Source: Asterella californica
Taxonomy: Eukaryota > Streptophyta > Marchantiopsida > Marchantiales > Aytoniaceae
Length of the DNA: 64,000 bases
Reading direction: 5' to 3'
Assembly (NCBI GenBank): GCA_036924285.1
Contig: JAYKYS010000001.1
Coordinates: 2,826,501 to 2,890,500, forward strand
Position numbers and translations under genes: made by a program. Positions 42,303 through 54,000 of the stretch are shown piece by piece. The notes under the pieces are model-generated. The model was not told where the DNA came from, searched no databases, and saw only the letters and a program-made list of their open reading frames with translations. Position 1 is the stretch's first letter; each line of letters starts with the position of its first letter.

Positions 42303-44233
42303 AAAACCACGTAATGTCCTCCTCTGAAGACTTTATCCCTAGGGACACCCAAAAAAAGACTCACTTGCAAATCTTTGTGTCAATATTTTTGTATAGCTCC
42401 ATCTGTAATGAATGAAGGGTCAAAACTATAGTAGTCACTAACACCTACGCATTTGTACCTTCAGATTATGGATCCAACGAGCCAGAACTGATAGATTTCT
42501 CTCTTTCACATTTTTCATAACTTAAAAGTTACATTGACAATTGCATAGAATGCTACTTCTCACAATTGAAGATACGAGGTCACTCTCCTCGACGAGCTCC
42601 GCATTCTGGTACTTTCACTCTTCTTCAAACTGAAACTTTAACTGAAGCTAAGGGGCAGCTTGTCTAGCTCATTCTTAGTTTAGAGTAAGCTCAGGTGTAG
42701 CTTCTAATGAAAATGGCACTTGAGTGTTTTCTGGAGATCTGTTCCACTACGTCTCATATGTCATATAACACTACAACACTGATCCATAGAAACAGGAAAA
42801 AGCTTTTATGATGACGAAATAAATTCATACATTATGCAAGAAGAAGATGTTCATGCAGAGTTCTGTAAACGTAGGTGTTTATCACTTTATAAGAATCGGA
42901 TGAATGTGACGTTCTTTGAACTTTGAGTACTGATTTAACTGCATCAAGAAAATGGCAAACGACACCCACAAAGATGACAAGAACATGATGATTGTAATAT
43001 CATTCACTTTGTGTCAATTTGACTGCAAACTGTTGCAATGAGGAAACATCTTCATATATTACGTAAGAAGTCAACATTCTTCTTGAATGCTCTAAGAGTC
43101 GTGTTTGGAACATAGTGGAAAGTGAATGGGTCAACCTTTGGCATCCAAATGCAAAGATAATATACAATAGATTACCGCATCTCATTCTTGATACTGATTC
43201 GTTGGAGATGGTTAACAACCTTGACCTCAATAACGCCATTATTTCTTGCAAGGATGGGGTTCAAGTCTGCGCTTCTCGCATGAGCGTAACAAAATGTTGT
43301 TACACTGTTCAGAGCATTGAGCAACATTCAATAGTGGTGTGGTCATGTCTAGAGTGATATCACTTGAGTTACCTACTGTTTATAGAATCTAAAGTAGTTG
43401 TATGTTTTCTCTTACTTGCAACTCTTCTTGACGAGGATATACAAATTATTACAGTAGAAGAGCATCAGTTGTATGTATTCTCTTTTTGAATAGATAATAT
43501 ATGATCGGCTTTGTTAATGCCCCTGAACACTTACTGAGGAAAAAATTACATAAGGAACGAAATTGCTTTCTCCGAGATTACACTCCGATTGTAAATCACA
43601 CTTGTACATTTTGTCTAGCTGATGTGGCCGCTTTGACCATCAAGGTTCGGACCCAAAGAGTATAGTGTTGTTCTGAGGTTGATAGCGATGCAAACTCATT
43701 GAGCTTGAGGAAAAACCTTATACATGTGAAATATGAACAGTCAGAAACCGGTACAATGGAGAAACATCTCCACATATTACGTAAGAACTTAGAAGTCAAA
43801 ATTATTCTTCAGTGCTCTAAGAGTCATGTTTGAAACATTATGACAGTCAAAGTATGTTCACTTGTTTTCACTTCATGTTTACCTATATCAGGAAGAATCC
43901 CTTAAGGAAATAACCTTGATGGCCAGTTTACCTACTTTGGAGTAAAATATATACTAGAGATAAATATTATAGAGAAAGCTAGAGAAATAGAGATAAATAT
44001 TATAAAATAGAGAAAGATATTTAATTTGAAAAAATATATTTTTTCCATATTAGAGAAAAGTTATTAATTCTCTATATTTTCCTTAAAAAAAGAGGTGTGA
44101 GAAGGCAGGATAAGACGGAGGAGTTGGGAGCTTGGCAAAATTGCCTAGACATCATGCGTTCTGGATTTCCCCTAGTGCTCGGGTAACATCGACATTATTC
44201 TATGTACATTCTTGATGTACAGGTTAACTTGTT
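42303..44233 (-). repeat. Right arm of the long inverted repeat
   Basis: It is the reverse complement of 1-1,970, with many point differences and small indels. It abuts the copia LTR end (42,302) on one side and the presumed LTR end of chromovirus V on the other. The tract 43,940-44,080 mirrors the TTCTCT/AATAT-rich tract at 230-370. No coding region is recognised. Confidence 0.75.
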
Positions 44234-44235
44234 GT

Positions 44236-45165
44236 TAGCTAATGAATTAAGGGCGAGAGGGTAGCAACTAATATTTATTTGCTGCTAGCCTCTCGCACTT
44301 ATACCCTTAGAAACGTATTTCTCTATCCTCCTCATATGGATTATGTCTGGACTATCTCTCAACTCTAGGAACACCTATCACTTAATAATTTGATTTCCTT
44401 CATCGCTTAATGTACAATTTTCACATAACACTTAATTGTTTTCTGATAATAGAAAATCAACATTCTCTACAAAAGTTCACTCATGTCACAATAGCATGCA
44501 CTCCCCACTTTGGAGAATGATGACCTCATCAACAATGATCCTTTATGTTAACACCAATTTCAAAATGGGTAGCCAACCCTTTGGCGTCAGAATTACGTTC
44601 TAGTAGCTAACCCGCAGTTCTCTTCTTGGCTTGAGGCTAGAACACTTAGAAAATTTCAACTAGTCTCAGGAAAAGCCTTATCTTTTTGGCCCACCCTAAA
44701 CAAAACTAGTTGACAACTTCCAAACATTCTACTTAAGACTCTAACTTGCTAACTATAAGTATTCACACCTACTTACGAGGTCCCCCGAAACTCACTTTCC
44801 GGTCGCAAACTGATTTGACTTAGACGCGCGACTAAGTTTACTTTGCAGTTAGAAAACCGTAAAGCAAGATCACCCCAAGCCCGAAAACAAGTATGAAAGT
44901 TCATACTTGCTTTGCCAACGCTACGGCAAACCTAAGTCTTGACATCAAGACTTAGTCTTGATTTAGATGCTTATCCAAACCAGCTCGCTTCCTTTGAGTG
45001 TGCTTCGTTCCTCCTCTTGACAATATCCTAAGCATCTGATCAGAACTAGTCATAGCCATGCACTACCAATACACTTAGACAAAATTTCCAGAAACAAAAT
45101 CTTTATTTCTAAATACAAGACAAAGCTACAAAGTCCATCGGCCCAAATTGCTACAAGTTGCTATT
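44236..45165 (-). repeat. Probable 3' LTR or trailer of chromovirus V
   Basis: This noncoding stretch lies between the pol stop (45,211) and the inverted-repeat arm. On the minus strand it could run from TGTAGCAATTTGG (about 45,160) to GCTAACA (44,236), about 925 bp with TGT...ACA ends. There is no second copy in the window to confirm it, and no clear polypurine tract. Confidence 0.35.
44252..44296. repeat. Imperfect hairpin
   Basis: GGGCGAGAGGGTAGCAACTA (from 44,250) pairs with GCTGCTAGCCTCTCGC ending at 44,296, giving stems of about 18-20 bp with small mismatches around an AATATTTATT-like loop. It lies near the presumed LTR end of element V and may be part of that LTR. Confidence 0.6.
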
Positions 45166-45210
45166 CGTACGGTTCGACGTTCCTTCACTCCTCGCTGGAA
45201 GGAGATGTCC

Positions 45211-47976
45211 TCATCTTGCTAACGCCCTTGTTGTCCTTGTCGCCGTTTTGAAGAGGTCTAATACTTTGCTCGCATGTGCGAGATCTTTCTCTTGCACCCA
45301 AGTTGTTTCCTTCAAATGGTAACCACGCCATTTGATCAAGTACTCCATCCGGTTTGATTTGCGCCGAGATCGCAAAATGGACTCCACCTCATATTCTGCT
45401 TCGCCTTGCACGACTTCAGGTTGAGGCCTGAGTACTTGTTTGCGCTCCGGTCGCAAATCGTCCTTGAAGTATTTCTTTAATAAAGAAACATGGAAAGTCG
45501 GATGCAACTGCCACTCGCGAGGAAGGTCTAATGTATAGACGTCTTCATGCGGATTCTTGACAATGACAAAAGGTCCCGTGAACTTTGATGAAAACTTCGC
45601 CGATATTTCCTTCGAAAGTGTGAAGTTTTTCGTACTTAACCATACTTCTTCACCCACTTGAAACTTCACTTGCCGCCGATGCTTGTTTACCTGCTTCGTG
45701 TATCGTTGCTGTGCCTTCTCGAGGTTTTTCTTTACTTGCTCCTCGCGCCGCTGCATTGCCGCCACCAACTCTTCAGCTGATGTTTGCCGTGTTCTTGGTC
45801 GTGCCGATGTAGAACTCCCTGCAAGAGTCAAGTCAAGAGGCCCTTCTGGCTCACGTCCGTAAGCCAGCAAGAAGGACGATTTGCCGGTTGCCGAATGCTT
45901 CGTGGAATTGTAGCAGTACTCCGCAAGACTGAGCCACTTCGCCCAATCACTTTGGTTGCCGCTCACATAATTCCTCAAGTATTGATTCAGAACCGAGTTA
46001 ACTCGTTCCGTTTGCCCATCTGTTTCCGGATGAAAGGCGATACTAAATTTTAACTTAGTCCCCAATTTTTGGAACAAGTGTTTCCAAAAGGCACTTGTGA
46101 ACTTAGAGTCTCTATCTGAAATAATACTCCGAGGTAATCCATGTGAACGCCACCAAGTATCTAAGAACAACCGAGAAGTCGTGAACGCTGTTGCAGTGTC
46201 TAAGGTCGGAGCAAACTTCGCTAGTTTGCTAAACTGATCAACTATCAAAAAAATCACGTTGGATCCATTCGAGTCAGGCAGAGAGGTAATGAAGTCCATG
46301 CTAATGCTTTTCCAAGGTTTGACTGGAATCGACAAAGGATGAAGTAACCCCTGTTTCTTCTCATAAGAAACGCGGTTCGCCTGACATGTTACGCATGTTT
46401 TCACAAAGTGAGCGACATCGTCTTTCATGTGGGACCAATAAAACTTTTTAGCTATCACTGCTAAAGTGGACTTCTCTCCTTTATGACCTGATAAGGGCGC
46501 ATCATGACATTCTTTGAGTAACTTAGTCCTAAGTTTTCCTTGTCCCACATAAACATGACTTTGTTTGAACATGAGTAAACCATGTCTTAGCTGCATGTTC
46601 TGCAACTTCACTCCTCGCTTGAGTTGTTCTAGGTACTCCTTCGCTTGGTCATCGCCCATGTAACCTTCACGTATTCGCCTCTCCAAGTCTGACTCCTTAG
46701 GATACATAACTCGCAAAATTTGGGTTGACGATGGAAGATATTCTTCCTTGCGACTCAAGGCGTCAGGAACCACATTGTCCTTGCCCGCTTTGTGGATTAA
46801 TTCCATGTTCATGAGCGTCAAGATATCATGCCATCGTAGTTGCTTTGGCGTCACCCGATCTTGTGTCTCAAAGTACTTGAGCGAAATATTGTCTGTATAC
46901 ACTTGGGTTTTGTGAAGTCCCAAGTAATGCCGCCATTTCCTCAAGCAATGAACCACCGTAAACAATTCCTTCTCGTGAGTCGGCCATTGACTCTCAGTCC
47001 CAGATAACTTCTTGCTTTCGTACGCTACAGGTTTTCCATCCTGCACCAACACTCCGCCAATCGCATAGTCGCTCGCGTCGGTATGCACTTCGAATGGTTT
47101 GTCGAACTCCGACAGCTTCAAAACTGGCGCCTTTGACAAAATAGCTTTGATTGTCTGAAACACATCATCCACCTCCTTGGTCCAACTTACCTGTGCGTCT
47201 TTGCCCGTCCAGTCCGTCAGCGGCTTCGTGATCTTTGAAAACCCCTTCACATACTTGCGGTAGAACTGCGCCAATCCTAAGAATCACCGCATCCCTTTCA
47301 CTGTAATTGGAGGCTCCCAAGTCATAATCACGTCCACCTTCTGCATATCCGGGCCGGCTCCTTTTGCACTAATGACATGTCCCAAGAAGTTAATGCGCTC
47401 CAAACCAAACTCACTCTTGTCAACGTTGGCAAACAGCTTATGCTCCCGCAGCTTTGTCAACACCACCCTTAGCTGCTTCGCGTGCGACTCCAAGATTTTG
47501 GAGTAGATCAAGATGTCGTCGATGTACACGATGACAAACTCATCTATCTCCTCACGAAAAATTGTGTTCATCAATGTAGTGAACGTCAAAGGGGCGTTGC
47601 AGAGGCCAAATGGCATCACCACGAATTCAAACGATCCGTATCTGGTTCGAAAAGCGGTCTTTTCAACATCTGGATCAGCTATCCGGATCTGGTAATATCC
47701 TGACTTCAAGTCTATCCTGCTGAAGTACTTTACGTCCGCTAACCAATCAAAGAGGTCGTCTATCCTTGGCAAAGGATGATTATTCTTCACCGTCATCTTA
47801 TTGAGTGCATGATAATCTACGCAGAGTCGTAACTTCCCATCCTTCTTCTTTGCAAAAAGAACTGGGGCTCCATAAGGTGACTTGCTGGTTCGAATATATC
47901 CCCGCTGTCGGGTTGAGAGTCTTCCTGGGAAGGGCGAACCTTCTAGCTGTGATATGAGCTTGAAGGCTGTGTTCAA
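45211..47976 (-). pseudogene. Chromovirus (Ty3/gypsy) pol: RT, RNase H, integrase, chromodomain (element V)
   Basis: One minus frame of about 922 codons has a single in-frame TGA at 47,284-47,286 (after KGMR, before FLGLAQFYRKYV). RT: SPYGAPVLFAKKKDGKLRLC, MPFGLCNAP, YIDDILIYSK. RNase H: VHTDASDYAIGGVLVQ, THEKELFTVVHCLRKWRHY. Integrase: H2C2 (HDAPLSGHKGE...CVTCQ), IISDRDSKFTSAFW, FHPETDGQTERVN, and the GPF/Y-type FTGPFVIVKN. C-terminal chromodomain: YEVESILRSRRKSNRMEYLI, then KWRGYHLKETTW. Chromodomains in this clade bind modified histone tails and direct integration to heterochromatin. The 5' part (gag, protease, RT start) is missing; the frame joins foreign sequence near 47,970. Apart from the one stop it is well preserved. 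Confidence 0.88.
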
Positions 47977-47984
47977 TCTACTCA

Positions 47985-49222
47985 GGGAAGCGTTGAGCTT
48001 CAGGCTGTGGCTGATTTACTCACAGGATAGGCTTCAGGTCTCAAGGTGATACTGAAAACACTCAAAAAGTCTCTTGGCTCTTCTGATATGTTCAGGAAAC
48101 AAAGTTCAGACTTAACTAGCAATAATAAGATCAGATGGAGAACTTTGACACTCAGGATTGAGAAATATGTGAAGGTTCAGACTTCAAAACTCCTCCTACA
48201 TGTAAATGAGGTTCTACTGGATACACATACGAAATTTCAGCTTCAGATCAATTCAGAGCACTAAGATATGAGCAGAAACTTTCTGAGTAGAGAAATAACG
48301 GCAATTTCTGGTACCCAGACAGCTATTTCGACCTATAACAGAGAATTGGCTCGATCACTTTGGGAAATTCTTACAGGATTTGCAGTACACAGCTTGCTGA
48401 ACACTCCTGTGAAGTTGGGTCTCCTGATTCCACACAGAACTCCAGATCTCGCTCTCTGAAGTTGCTGCTCCAGATTGAGAGCTTTTCGGACCCCCTCTAC
48501 TTCAGCGGTCGCCCTGAATTACTCACTCACTCAATTGACATGAAAATGTGGAGACAGTAATAGCCTTGCTGACAGTGAACACAACCACGGAGGTTTCAAG
48601 CGATTTCCTCGATTCTGCTGCAAATGACACTCAAAACCCCAAATTCAACAGAAGTGCTGCAATTCTGACACAAATCGAACTTCAATCAGCCATAACTCCT
48701 TCTTTATTGCTTCAAATCGATCAAAATTTTCGCTGAAAGTGCTTGGCACGACGAGCTCTTTCTCCCTGTGCTCTCAGATTTCACAGTGTCTTCACCAATT
48801 GCTCGAAATCCTCTTTAGAGCTCTGTTTCTAAACCTAGAGTTTTACAAAAGACAAAAATGGACCAATGGGAGTTCATAGCTCCACTTGACTGTCCTTTTG
48901 TGCCTTAAACTACCTGGTAACTTATCTACACTCATAGGCTACCACGTCAAGCCCCCTAGAGTGTCAGCGTAAAACTTAAACTACCTAAAATGACACGCAG
49001 CCCCGAAAAATAACTTAAATCAGCTAGAAAGCGTGCATGGGCGACACAAAAATACAACTCATGAGCTTAAACCCTATCAACATGGTAATCAACCTACTAG
49101 GACTCAAAATATATAACATCTTCCAAAAATGGACTTCTCTAAGGTCTTAACTTCACTCAGAGAGACTAACGTCTGACAGAGAAGTGAATCATTTACTATG
49201 TGAAATGATTCACATCAGGACA
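47985..49222 (-). repeat. Probable 3' LTR of gypsy element U
   Basis: On the minus strand a polypurine-like GGAGGGGATGGA (49,234-49,223) is followed by TGTCCTGATGTGAATC (from 49,222), a fitting LTR start downstream of the integrase end. An 11-bp-arm hairpin lies at 49,184-49,213. The rest to about 47,985 is noncoding. No second copy is in the window, so the end is uncertain; it meets truncated element V there. Confidence 0.4.
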
Positions 49223-49383
49223 TCCATCCCCTCCAAACCTGCACATTCTCCGGCATGTGCCAACCTGTTCAGTCTTCTGCTTGTTCTTTTTCATCATCGC
49301 TTTCCTCCGCCTCAGTCCCATCAGAAATTGGGACATCTTCGTCTCTTGTTGTCCTCTGTTCTGACTCCAGAAAGTTGAATAAC

Positions 49384-51027
49384 TCAACTGACCCTCCGCG
49401 TCTCTTGAACAGTTTCACACGTTTGCCAGCCACATAGTTTCAAAGGAGTACCATCCAACTCACGTAAACTACAAGTGGCATTCTCATACACATCTAGCAC
49501 AACATAAGGCTCGAACCATCTTCGAGAGAACTTACGAAGTGTAGAATGCTGATTCTCTAACGTGCTATCATAACCAGAACCCAATCATCAACATGTATTG
49601 GCTTCGGTCGTAGTCGGTGAGTCTTGTCAAAACGTTCTCTGTTTTTGACTCGAGCCACCTTCAGCCTCTCCTGCGCATCAGCAAGATCCTCCTCTCTTCG
49701 CTCCAACTGCCTAATACGTAAAGCAAGGAGTGAAGCACGATCTATACCATCTTCCCACGGTAGCGTAGCCCATGTAAGAAGGTACTCCTCAGCATGCATG
49801 ATCGGTTTCTGCCCCAGCATAAGCTCAAGTGGCATATAGCCAGTCGTAGTACAATGTGTAGTTCTATAAGCCCACAAAGCAAATGGAAGTAATCTCGGCC
49901 ATTCTCTAGGCCTACCATCACATGCTTTCACTAAAGCATGAACAATAGAAGGGTGTCCTCGTTCACTCTTACCAATACCCTCTGGATTCATAGCAGTGGT
50001 AAGCCGAAGCTTTATTCCATAACGAGCAAAGAACTCCTTCACTTCAGCGCCTCTCAACTCGTCTCTATCTGTGCGTAATCTCCCATCCGATCCATAACGA
50101 CAGATGATATCTTCAAGCACGAACCTGCAAATATTCTCTATAGTCTTCGTCCGTAGTGCTCGTCCCTCCACATAGTTGGAAAGATCCTCTCGAGCCAACA
50201 CCAAATAACGATCCTCCATAACCCCGGTGGCACCATCACAAGATCAAGAACCCACTGAAAATGGATACTAGGTGGATAAGTAGGTACAAGTCCATCTCTA
50301 TAACGGACTTTAGAGTAGAACTGGCAGTGTAGACACGACCCAACAAAGTCCACCACGTCTTGATACAAACCCTTCCACCAAAAACGCTCCTTCATCTTCA
50401 TGTAAGTAGCCCATACTCCACGATGTCCAGCCCACAAGGTGTCATGAAACTCTTTCAGCAGATTCAGCTTTGTCGGTTGATCATCCACCACTCTAGCAAG
50501 CATCCCGTCTCTTCTCTTCAGACGTTTCCACAGATAACCTTCACGTAGAAGGTAGTTGTACGCCTTCCATCTCATCTCCTTGAACTCTGAATCACTCCAT
50601 TCTTCTCTTCTGCATAACGAACTCAGATAAAATCCAATATCGTGGAACTTTTCTGAGTAGAACTCCTCATTGAACGGCAGTGGTTCCAAGTCTGAAGTCT
50701 GTTGACCAACTTGGCACCAAACGTCTCTCCTCTCTTCATTCTCCACCTCTGCAAACATCTCATCCTCATTTGTATAACGAGCCCTAGACAACATATCTGC
50801 AACTGGATTGTCCTTCCCTGCTATATGCTTTAGCTCAGGGTTCAGACTCCGGACATAAGCAATCCATCGCAGCATTGCTATGTCTGGTGTATTGCAGTTC
50901 GCTATCATACCCAGCAAAGGCAAACAATCTGTTTCTAGTATCACACGAGCTCCTATCAAGAACTCTCGATCAACCTTCATAGCAGTAACAGCTCTCCACA
51001 ACTCACGCTTCACTTGAGGAAAGTTAC
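49384..51027 (-). pseudogene. Gypsy RNase H and integrase of element U, cut by element Y
   Basis: Minus strand from 51,027: the end of RNase H (VILETDCLPLLGMIANC, LRWIAYVRSLNPELKHIAGK), a linker, H2C2 (HDTLWAGHRGVWATYMKMKE...CLHCQF), a frameshift near 50,215, the integrase core (YLVLAREDLSNYVEGRAL, LRTDRDELRG, NPEGIGKSERGH), then another frameshift near 49,570 to the end domain (RKFSRRWFEPYVVLDVYENA). The core glutamate region reads IGKSERGH. Gag, protease and RT are absent because the LTR of Y begins at 51,028; they may lie beyond the window on the far side of Y. Confidence 0.75.
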
Positions 51028-54000
51028 TGTGGTGCCCACAAATTACAGGATGCACGAATTTTTGAAATTTTTAAGAGTAATGACTTGTTTGTATAACTGA
51101 AGAAGCGTTGTTACTTAAGGTTACGTCTTCCTTAACAGGAAGATGATCTTAAGAGCTGTTTGTAATAAGAAGTTGACTTCTTCAGAAGACGACCGTCTTC
51201 GGAAGATCGTCTTCTCAGTTGCGTCTTCAGAAGACGAGAAGACGGCGGAAGATGGGAAGACAGCAGAAGACAGCGACCGCGAAGGACCAACCACGAGTTT
51301 TCGGGTAAGACAGTAGGTGTACCTACTGGAGCGCACCGAATAGATAGGTAGGTCAAGAAGACACCAAGGACGAGAACTCCTAATCTGCGGGGAAGATGCG
51401 TGAGGAAGCACATTAGGCACCTTCCAACTTCTCGCAGCACAGCGCGCCTGAAGAAGATCGATTGAGAGAGTGAGCTTCACGAGCTAGCATTGAGAGAGGA
51501 ATCGAGTGAGACATCGAGGTAGGAGAGAGTAAGTTGGCAGCTAGGCGAAGGGTGAGATCGAATTGCGGGAGCACAAACAGCAGAGAAAGCGAAGGCGTTT
51601 CTGTGGAGCTTCCGAGAAACTGACAGTGAAGAGTGGCGAGTAGAAGCAGAGGTGGAATCGAGGTGTGGACCGAAATTGACAGTAGGCGCAGTCGTGTGGG
51701 GTCGCATTGGAAGCTAAGACAAGAGCCAAAAGCGCGCGGAGGTCAAAGGCAACTCGGGGAACCGAAGAAGACTGTAGAGGTTCTTCCCCCTGTTCTTTTC
51801 CCCTCCCACTTCTTCTCGCCTTTTCTTGGTACTCCCCGCACTTCCTTGATTGTGTGCAGGCAGCCTGATCGATTACCCCACCCCCATTCTTTCTATTGAG
51901 ACATTGGGCGCAGAAGCGCTGTCCAATTTCTGTCGAGACATCTCCTTGCTTCTTCCCGAGCTCAATTCGAGCTTCCCTACTCCTAGCCCTCCAATTGGAG
52001 ACCCCAACTATCAATTTCCCTACCCCCCTACCTCTCTATCCCTGAAACTTGGAACAGAAGACGATTCGGAAGATGGGAACATCTTCGGAAGACGCTTCTT
52101 GAACTTGAATGTCTTCAGAAGACCGTCTTCGGAAGACTGTCTTCGGAAGTCGACTGAACACAATTCGTATCAAGAGTGGATTTGCTTTGCTTTTGTGTTT
52201 AGAGAGACTTGGTACGAATCCTGAATGGTGTGGTGAGTTGTTTTGTTATTTCGAGAAGTTGGAAGTCGGGAACTAGGCCTGTGCCTCCCGGTCTTCCAAG
52301 CTTCTCAACTCCACATCTTCCTAGAGAGACTAGAAGACTGGAAGGCTGGCAAAATGAGCGAGAAGACGCGAGGGTCCATTCGGGTCTCTTCTGTCTGACC
52401 CATAGTAGCCATTCCTTCTTCTTCCCGAACTTAGAAGAGAGTCGTGAGAATACTTGCTGGCAGAATCTGGAGAGAATGGTCGAGGGTCATGTCTTCCCAC
52501 CGAGCAGCAAGGTTCTTCTGAGTGCGTATGAGAGGTGAGAAGTCAGAAGAACAGAGTGCAGTTGTCTTGAGTCTATTGTGAGGATAGATTGCGTGAAGGA
52601 AGACGAAGACATGTGAGACCAGTGAAGGGAAGTCTGACTTCGAGAAGTCTTCCGAGAAAGACATTGAATCGGAAACTGGCCCGAGTGTCTTCTCAGAGGC
52701 CACTGTCACCGCAGGAGCCCGCAACCATCTTGTCATGCACCTATGTTTTGCGAATCTTGTATCTTCTGATAGGAAGTAGGATGTAATGCAAGGTGGGTTG
52801 TCTTCTTGGTAATCCATGCGAGGCCTTGCTTAGATAGGATTGTTTAGATATAGCTCGGAAGACGAGAGCTATCTAGGAAGTACTGTTAGAATCCCGGAAG
52901 ACGGAGTAGCTGTCTTCTGGAAGACTAGTTTCGTCTTCTGAGAAGTAGAAGTTAGACTGTGGGCACTCGGGAAGAACTGAGCCTTCAGCTCATAGTAGGT
53001 GCTTGTGGTTTAGTGCAACAGATCTTCCAGGTATGTCGATGCATCCGCGAGGCTTGGTGTTACTAGCGGCAGAATTGGCCGAGGCCACTCCTTTCCTCAA
53101 GGAGTTGGGTCTCGACTTCTTCCTGTGGGACTGGAACCTCGCAGATCAAGGGCTTCTGGAGGAAGTGTGGGCCGCGTTACCACCGCGTAACCGTGTACAC
53201 GCAAAGGCAGGAGTTGCTCGGGGAAGACCATCTTCCTGGACAGAAGACTGGTGGCGTAAGGCGTTTCACAGGCCTGAGACCGAGAACCGAGGATATTGGT
53301 ACGAGAAGAAGATCTTGCCTAGGATTGTGAGTTCATGGCATGTGCCTGGGAGTACCACCTGCCTTTTCATGGAAGACAGGCAGGGGAGGAACGGTTGGAA
53401 GATAGAGTCTTACCGGGAGCCGAAGAAGCGACTTCTGACGAAGTTGTTTCTGCATCTTTTCTCCAAGGGAAAAGCGCAGAAGACAAGGTACTTAGGAGAT
53501 CAGGACGTGGAGTTCCTGGAATCAGTGTGGGATGACAGAGTGCCAATCTACTAGGGCGCGTACATCCACAACTATGTACAGACGGAGCTAGCATACTTGG
53601 GTACCCCGGCGGGAGGACATCTGACGCCCTTCTTCTGCTACTTGTATGTAACCATGGGGGATCTTAGGGAAGATCAGCTGGCAGTGTATGGGCCGACGGA
53701 GCGACAGGAGGTGAAGGAGGAGACCTCGGAAGACGATGACCGAGAGGCAGCAGCAACGCCCCCTCCCACTCTGATGCCACAACTAAGACCCGGCTCTCAC
53801 CAGAAGACGCTTCTGGTGAGGAAAGACGAGTCTAGTGGGTCGGAAGACGCCACGCCAGTAAGGAAGATGGGTCACAGAAGTGTACCGAGGACACCCATCT
53901 CCCTCATTCATTCAGGATCGGAGTCGGACTCGGAGGAAGACTTGCTGAGTACCCGATCGGAGCAGAAGACAGCTTCTGTAACACCTGGGAGTCTTCCGAA

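Noticed and set aside
51160..51260. TTC/GAA palindromes as heat-shock elements.
   Set aside because: The units are spaced TTC-N-GAA, one base short of the TTC-NN-GAA that heat-shock factor needs.
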